Below are positions 61,126 to 64,000 of a stretch of 64,000 bases of DNA, in pieces. The translations under genes and the position numbers were made by a program. The DNA is from Herbidospora daliensis (GTDB lineage: Bacteria; Actinomycetota; Actinomycetes; Streptosporangiales; Streptosporangiaceae), in assembly GCF_001570585.1 (NCBI RefSeq), contig NZ_BBXF01000005.1, positions 682,001-746,000 of the forward strand. The letters run 5' to 3'. How positions within the stretch are numbered: position 1 is the first letter of the stretch; each line of letters opens with the position of its first letter. The notes beneath the pieces were generated by a model. It saw only the letters and a program-made list of their open reading frames with translations, did not search any database and was not told where the DNA came from.

Positions 61126-61926
61126 GTGGCGATCGTGGTGACGGGCGCGACGGGCACGATCGGGCGCGCGCTGATCGGGGAGCTCGGCGGCGAGGCGCTG
61201 GCGGTGGTGCGGCGGCCGGACCAGGGCGCGGAGCTGGGCTGCGACTACGTCGTCGGCGACCTGGAGCGCCCGGAGGGCATCCCGATCGGCCCCGGCGACC
61301 GGCTCTTCCTCAACAGCTCGATCTGGCCCGGTTTCGTCGCGGCCCACCGGGCGGCGATCGACCACGCGGCGGCCCGGGGCGCGGCGCAGGTGGTGACGGT
61401 GTCGGTGCGCGGCGCGACGCCGGCCGGGCTGCTCGCGTCCGGCCTGCACGGGCAGGTCGACGACCATCTCCGGGCGTCGGGCGTGCCCTGGTCGATCCTG
61501 GCGCCGGTCGGGTTCATGCAGAACCTCGCGGGCGACGTCGACGAGGAGGGCCGGATCTTCGGTTCGTACGGCCGGGGCCCGGTCGGCTACGTCGACGCGC
61601 GCGACGTCGCGGCGGTCGCGGCCGCGCTGCTCACCCGTCCGGTCGGCGACGACGCGACCTACGAGCTCACCGGCCCGGCCGCGCCGACGCACGACGAGAT
61701 CGCCGCCGAGCTCACCCGGACGCTCGGCCGGCCGGTGCGCTACGTCGACCTGACGGTCGAGGAGGGCGCGGCGCACTTCGAGCAGCGCGGCCTGCCCGCC
61801 CCGGCGGCCCGCGACCTGGCCCTGCTGATGGCCCAGACCGGCGACGGCCGCTGGGCGGGCACGACGACGGCCGTCGCCGACGTCCTGGGCCGCCCGGCCC
61901 GCTCGTTGCGGGAGTTCCTCGGGTAG
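61126..61926 (+). CDS. NmrA-like NAD(P)-binding protein (atypical SDR)
   Basis: A 266-residue Rossmann-fold protein. The cofactor motif is VVTGATGTIGRALIGELGG, and SILAPVGFMQNL and YVDARDVAAVAAALLTRPVGDDATYELTGPAAPTHDEIAAELTRTLGRPVRYVDLT follow the QOR2/NmrA-like layout. The GTG start has GAGGAG 4-5 nt upstream. The TetR gene next to it is probably its repressor, and quinone or enone reduction is a likely activity. Confidence 0.9.
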   Translation: MAIVVTGATGTIGRALIGELGGEALAVVRRPDQGAELGCDYVVGDLERPEGIPIGPGDRLFLNSSIWPGFVAAHRAAIDHAAARGAAQVVTVSVRGATPAGLLASGLHGQVDDHLRASGVPWSILAPVGFMQNLAGDVDEEGRIFGSYGRGPVGYVDARDVAAVAAALLTRPVGDDATYELTGPAAPTHDEIAAELTRTLGRPVRYVDLTVEEGAAHFEQRGLPAPAARDLALLMAQTGDGRWAGTTTAVADVLGRPARSLREFLG

Positions 61927-61934
61927 CGGCCGCC

Positions 61935-62102
61935 CTACCGCGTCGTCAGGAGGCCGCGCTGGTAGGCGGCCACCAGCCGCCGGGGCACCAGCACCCGTTC
62001 GCCGTCGACGACGATCGGGACCAGGTCGGGGGCCGTGGCCTTCCATTGGGCGCGGCGGTGGCGGGTGTTGCTGCGGGAGGTCCTGCGCTTCGGGACGGCC
62101 AT
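61935..62102 (-). CDS. rpmF: 50S ribosomal protein bL32, zinc-free form
   Basis: A 55-residue protein reading [20 protein letters not shown] at the start and ending [15 protein letters not shown]. The N-terminal AVPKR-TS-S-TR-RR is diagnostic for bL32. The CxxC zinc motif normally in the middle is absent. It begins 2 bp after the rpsN stop and is last in a four-gene set of cysteine-poor ribosomal proteins that replace zinc-binding forms under zinc shortage. Confidence 0.9.
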   Translation of the reverse strand: MAVPKRRTSRSNTRHRRAQWKATAPDLVPIVVDGERVLVPRRLVAAYQRGLLTTR

Positions 62103-62104
62103 CG

Positions 62105-62404
62105 TCACCAGCTCGCCTTCGTGATGCCGGGCAGTTCGCCCCGGTGGGCCATCTCGCGGAAGCGGATCCGCGAGAGGCCGAACTTGGTCAGGTGCCCCCG
62201 GGGGCGGCCGTCGACGGAGTCGCGGTTGCGGACGCGGGTCGCGCTGGCGTCGCGGGGCTGGCGGGCCAGTTCGCGGGCCGCGGCGGTCTTCTCCTCGGGG
62301 GTGCCCACCCGGATGAGGTCCTTGAGTTCGGCGCGGCGGGCGGCGTAGCGCGCGACGACCGCGCGGCGGCGGTCGTTGGCGGCGATCTTGCTCTTCTTGG
62401 CCAT
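62105..62404 (-). CDS. rpsN: 30S ribosomal protein uS14, zinc-free form
   Basis: A 99-residue protein: [31 protein letters not shown] ... [40 protein letters not shown]. It is the long form without the CxxC pairs of the zinc-binding uS14. Start and rpmB stop share one base. Confidence 0.95.
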   Translation of the reverse strand: MAKKSKIAANDRRRAVVARYAARRAELKDLIRVGTPEEKTAAARELARQPRDASATRVRNRDSVDGRPRGHLTKFGLSRIRFREMAHRGELPGITKASW

Positions 62405-62640
62405 CAGATCTTCTCTCCCCTGGCTCGGATGCGGGCCACGGCCGCCTCTATGCCGATCTTGTCGACGGTCTTGATCGCGCGGGTGCTGAGGGTGAGGCGG
62501 ACGTGCCGGTTCTCGCTGGGCAGCCAGTAGCGGTGACTCTGGATGTTGGGGTCCCAGCGGCGGCGGGTGCGGCGGTGGGAGTGGGAGATCCGGTTGCCGA
62601 AGACCGGCTGCACGCCCGTGAGCTGGCAGTGGGCGCTCAT
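62404..62640 (-). CDS. rpmB: 50S ribosomal protein bL28, zinc-free form
   Basis: A 78-residue protein: [62 protein letters not shown]. Only one cysteine remains, so the zinc site of the primary bL28 is not formed. Its ATG overlaps the rpmG stop by 4 nt. Confidence 0.95.
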   Translation of the reverse strand: MSAHCQLTGVQPVFGNRISHSHRRTRRRWDPNIQSHRYWLPSENRHVRLTLSTRAIKTVDKIGIEAAVARIRARGEKI

Positions 62641-62801
62641 CGTTCCTCCCGGAACTCGACGTGGCGGCGCACGATCGGGTCGTACTTGCTGAGGGTGAGG
62701 CGGTCGGGGTCGTTGCGGCGGTTCTTGCGGGTCACGTACGTGTAGCCGGTGCCCGCCGTGGAGCGGAGTTTGATCACCGGGCGGAGTTCGTTCCTGGCCA
62801 A
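62637..62801 (-). CDS. rpmG: 50S ribosomal protein bL33, zinc-free form
   Basis: A 54-residue protein from a TTG start: [53 protein letters not shown]. No cysteine is present, in contrast to zinc-binding bL33. GGAAGG lies 9 nt upstream of the TTG. The frame is open further 5' but that part overlaps the Zur box. It is the first gene of the rpmG-rpmB-rpsN-rpmF operon. Confidence 0.93.
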   Translation of the reverse strand: MARNELRPVIKLRSTAGTGYTYVTRKNRRNDPDRLTLSKYDPIVRRHVEFREER

Positions 62802-62839
62802 GGCCGAGGTCCTTCCTTGAGCTGTGTCCGTGTGATGAT

Positions 62840-62858
62840 AATGATAATTGTTTTCATT
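62840..62858. promoter_or_regulatory. Zur box
   Basis: AATGATAATTGTTTTCATT is a near-palindrome (7 of 9 pairs match around the central T) in the 77-bp spacer between the divergent rpmG operon and the CobW-like gene. A/T-rich palindromes of this kind bind Zur in actinomycetes and repress exactly this set of genes when zinc is sufficient. Confidence 0.8.
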
Positions 62859-62878
62859 CGCCACTTGAGAGGTCCGCC

Positions 62879-64000
62879 ATGACCACCCCCGTCGTCCTGG
62901 TCGCCGGCCTGCACCGCCGGGCCCGCACCGACACCGTCCACCGACTGCTGGCCGCCCATCCCGGCTCGGTGGCCGTCCACCACGATCTGCGCGAGGTCGC
63001 CTCCGGCCGGGTCGAGCGCACCGTCCGCGACGTCACCGGCGTGCTGGAGCGGGCCGAGGTGCGGCTGGCGCACGGGTGCGTCACCTGCACCGTCAGGGAG
63101 GACCTGCTGCCCGAGCTGATCCGCCGCGCGCCGGCCGCGTCGCTGCTGGTCGTCGACCTGTGGGACGCGGTCGAACCCCGGGCGGTCGCCGAGGCGCTCG
63201 ACACCGAGGAGGCGGCCGAGGCGCTGCGGCTGACCTGCGTGGCGACCGCGCTGCACGCCGCGCGGCTGCCGGTCGACATCGTCCGGGGCGAGCGGTTGGC
63301 GGAGACCGGGCACGGCACCGGCGGCGACCGCCGGCACCTGGCCGAGGTGCTGGCCCGGCAGACGGAGTACGCGACCGCTCTGGTCCTGTACGGCGGAGAC
63401 GAGGAGGACCACGACCTCTCGCGCGCCCTCCTGGCCCACCTCGCGCCCGCCACCCCCGTGGCCGACGGCCTCCCGGAGGTGACCGGTCCCGCCCTGGACA
63501 CCCGAACTTTGGCCGAGCGCGTCGACCCCGCCACCGCCGTGTTGCCCTGCGACGCGCGGGACGGCGAGGTCACCACCGTCGTGTGGCACCGCCTGCGCCC
63601 GCTGCACCCCGCCCGGCTGTTCGAGGCCCTCGACGACCTGGTCACCGCGTCGGTGCGCTCGCGCGGCCGGTTCTGGCTGGCCACCCGGCCCGACCGGCTG
63701 CTCGGCTGGGACGCCGTCGCGGGCGGCATGGCCGTCGAGGACGCGGGCCCGTGGCTGGCCGCGCTGCCCGGGGCCGCCTGGGACCTGGTCTCCCCCGCCC
63801 GCCGCGCGGCCGCCGCCCTCGACTGGAGCGACCCGCTCGGCGACCGCGTCCAGCATCTCGTCTTCGTCGGGCCCGACCTCGACCGCGACCACATCCACGC
63901 CGCGCTCGACGCGTGCCTGCTGACCCCGGAGGAGGCGGTGGCCGGTTCGTCGGCGTGGGCGCGCTACGACGACCCGTTCGCCCCGATCCTGGAACCGGCC
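62879..64000 (+). CDS. CobW/G3E-like protein of the Zur regulon, lacking a P-loop (3' end outside window)
   Basis: At least 374 residues, with the frame open to the window end. [33 protein letters not shown] takes the place of the G3E start, where GxxxxGKT is expected; no GKT is present. The metal motif is [16 protein letters not shown], a CxxC form of Cx[21 protein letters not shown], and late in the sequence [14 protein letters not shown] with [11 protein letters not shown], match the CobW C-terminal domain. It is divergent from the zinc-free ribosomal protein operon across a Zur box and probably helps allocate zinc, but GTP binding is doubtful. Confidence 0.85.
   Translation, partial: MTTPVVLVAGLHRRARTDTVHRLLAAHPGSVAVHHDLREVASGRVERTVRDVTGVLERAEVRLAHGCVTCTVREDLLPELIRRAPAASLLVVDLWDAVEPRAVAEALDTEEAAEALRLTCVATALHAARLPVDIVRGERLAETGHGTGGDRRHLAEVLARQTEYATALVLYGGDEEDHDLSRALLAHLAPATPVADGLPEVTGPALDTRTLAERVDPATAVLPCDARDGEVTTVVWHRLRPLHPARLFEALDDLVTASVRSRGRFWLATRPDRLLGWDAVAGGMAVEDAGPWLAALPGAAWDLVSPARRAAAALDWSDPLGDRVQHLVFVGPDLDRDHIHAALDACLLTPEEAVAGSSAWARYDDPFAPILEPA

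Overview
The window is very GC-rich, with strong third-position GC bias, GTG/TTG starts, several leaderless-looking promoters, short translationally coupled operons and actinobacterial families such as CU044_5270, DUF302 with a DhmA-type dehalogenase, and a Zur-controlled set of zinc-free ribosomal proteins. This points to a soil actinomycete, possibly of the Streptosporangiales. That assignment is inference; no rRNA gene is present.

Layout. 1-3.6 kb: end of a TetR gene, an aldo/keto reductase, a scar where the 3' halves of a TetR gene and a DUF1772-like gene are fused head to head, and a secreted repeat protein. 3.0-14.0 kb: a catabolic locus with a Gfo/Idh/MocA oxidoreductase and GNAT divergent from a sugar-type ABC importer, then a GntR/UTRA regulator, and a copper amine oxidase - SIS protein - BadF/GlcNAc-type kinase - aldehyde dehydrogenase operon. 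Helically phased TGGT(A/T) repeats lie in its control regions. 14.0-20.0 kb: secreted lipase, DUF302-haloalkane dehalogenase pair with an HxlR regulator, a lipoprotein, a VOC protein and a secreted three-repeat protein. 20.0-28.6 kb: LD-carboxypeptidase, HAD phosphatase, and a compact unidirectional operon (6PGDH-like, Fem/GNAT-like, carrier protein, free-standing adenylation enzyme, ATP-grasp ligase, MFS exporter, degenerate carrier-thioesterase). This operon looks like an undescribed small peptide or amide pathway.

28.7-41.7 kb: DUF4331; a rifampicin-monooxygenase-like flavoenzyme behind a short leader ORF and mutually exclusive RNA stems; a DUF6493-related protein; acyltransferase and DUF1023 hydrolase; a two-component system with an early in-frame stop; LysR/nitronate monooxygenase; an inverted second copy of the three-repeat secreted protein; a DHFR-like protein and an ECF sigma factor. 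41.7-48.8 kb: SMR transporter, ECF sigma with a CU044_5270 partner, RidA, WYL regulator, MFS, DJ-1/PfpI protein, a small membrane protein and a CBM2/FnIII secreted protein.

48.9-56.9 kb: a DUF6493 gene split by about 6.4 kb of lower-GC, decayed DNA. The insert holds wreckage of trypco2, TPR, WD40 and two-component genes and only two clearly intact larger genes: a PLD-like membrane protein and a DGQHR (DndB-like) protein with a repeated operator. 57.0-62 kb: small regulator-enzyme pairs (NTF2/SDR/TetR, broken epoxide hydrolase, esterase/HxlR, TetR/NAD(P)-binding protein). 61.9-64 kb: divergent Zur regulon with rpmG-rpmB-rpsN-rpmF (cysteine-poor forms) facing a CobW-like gene that runs off the window.
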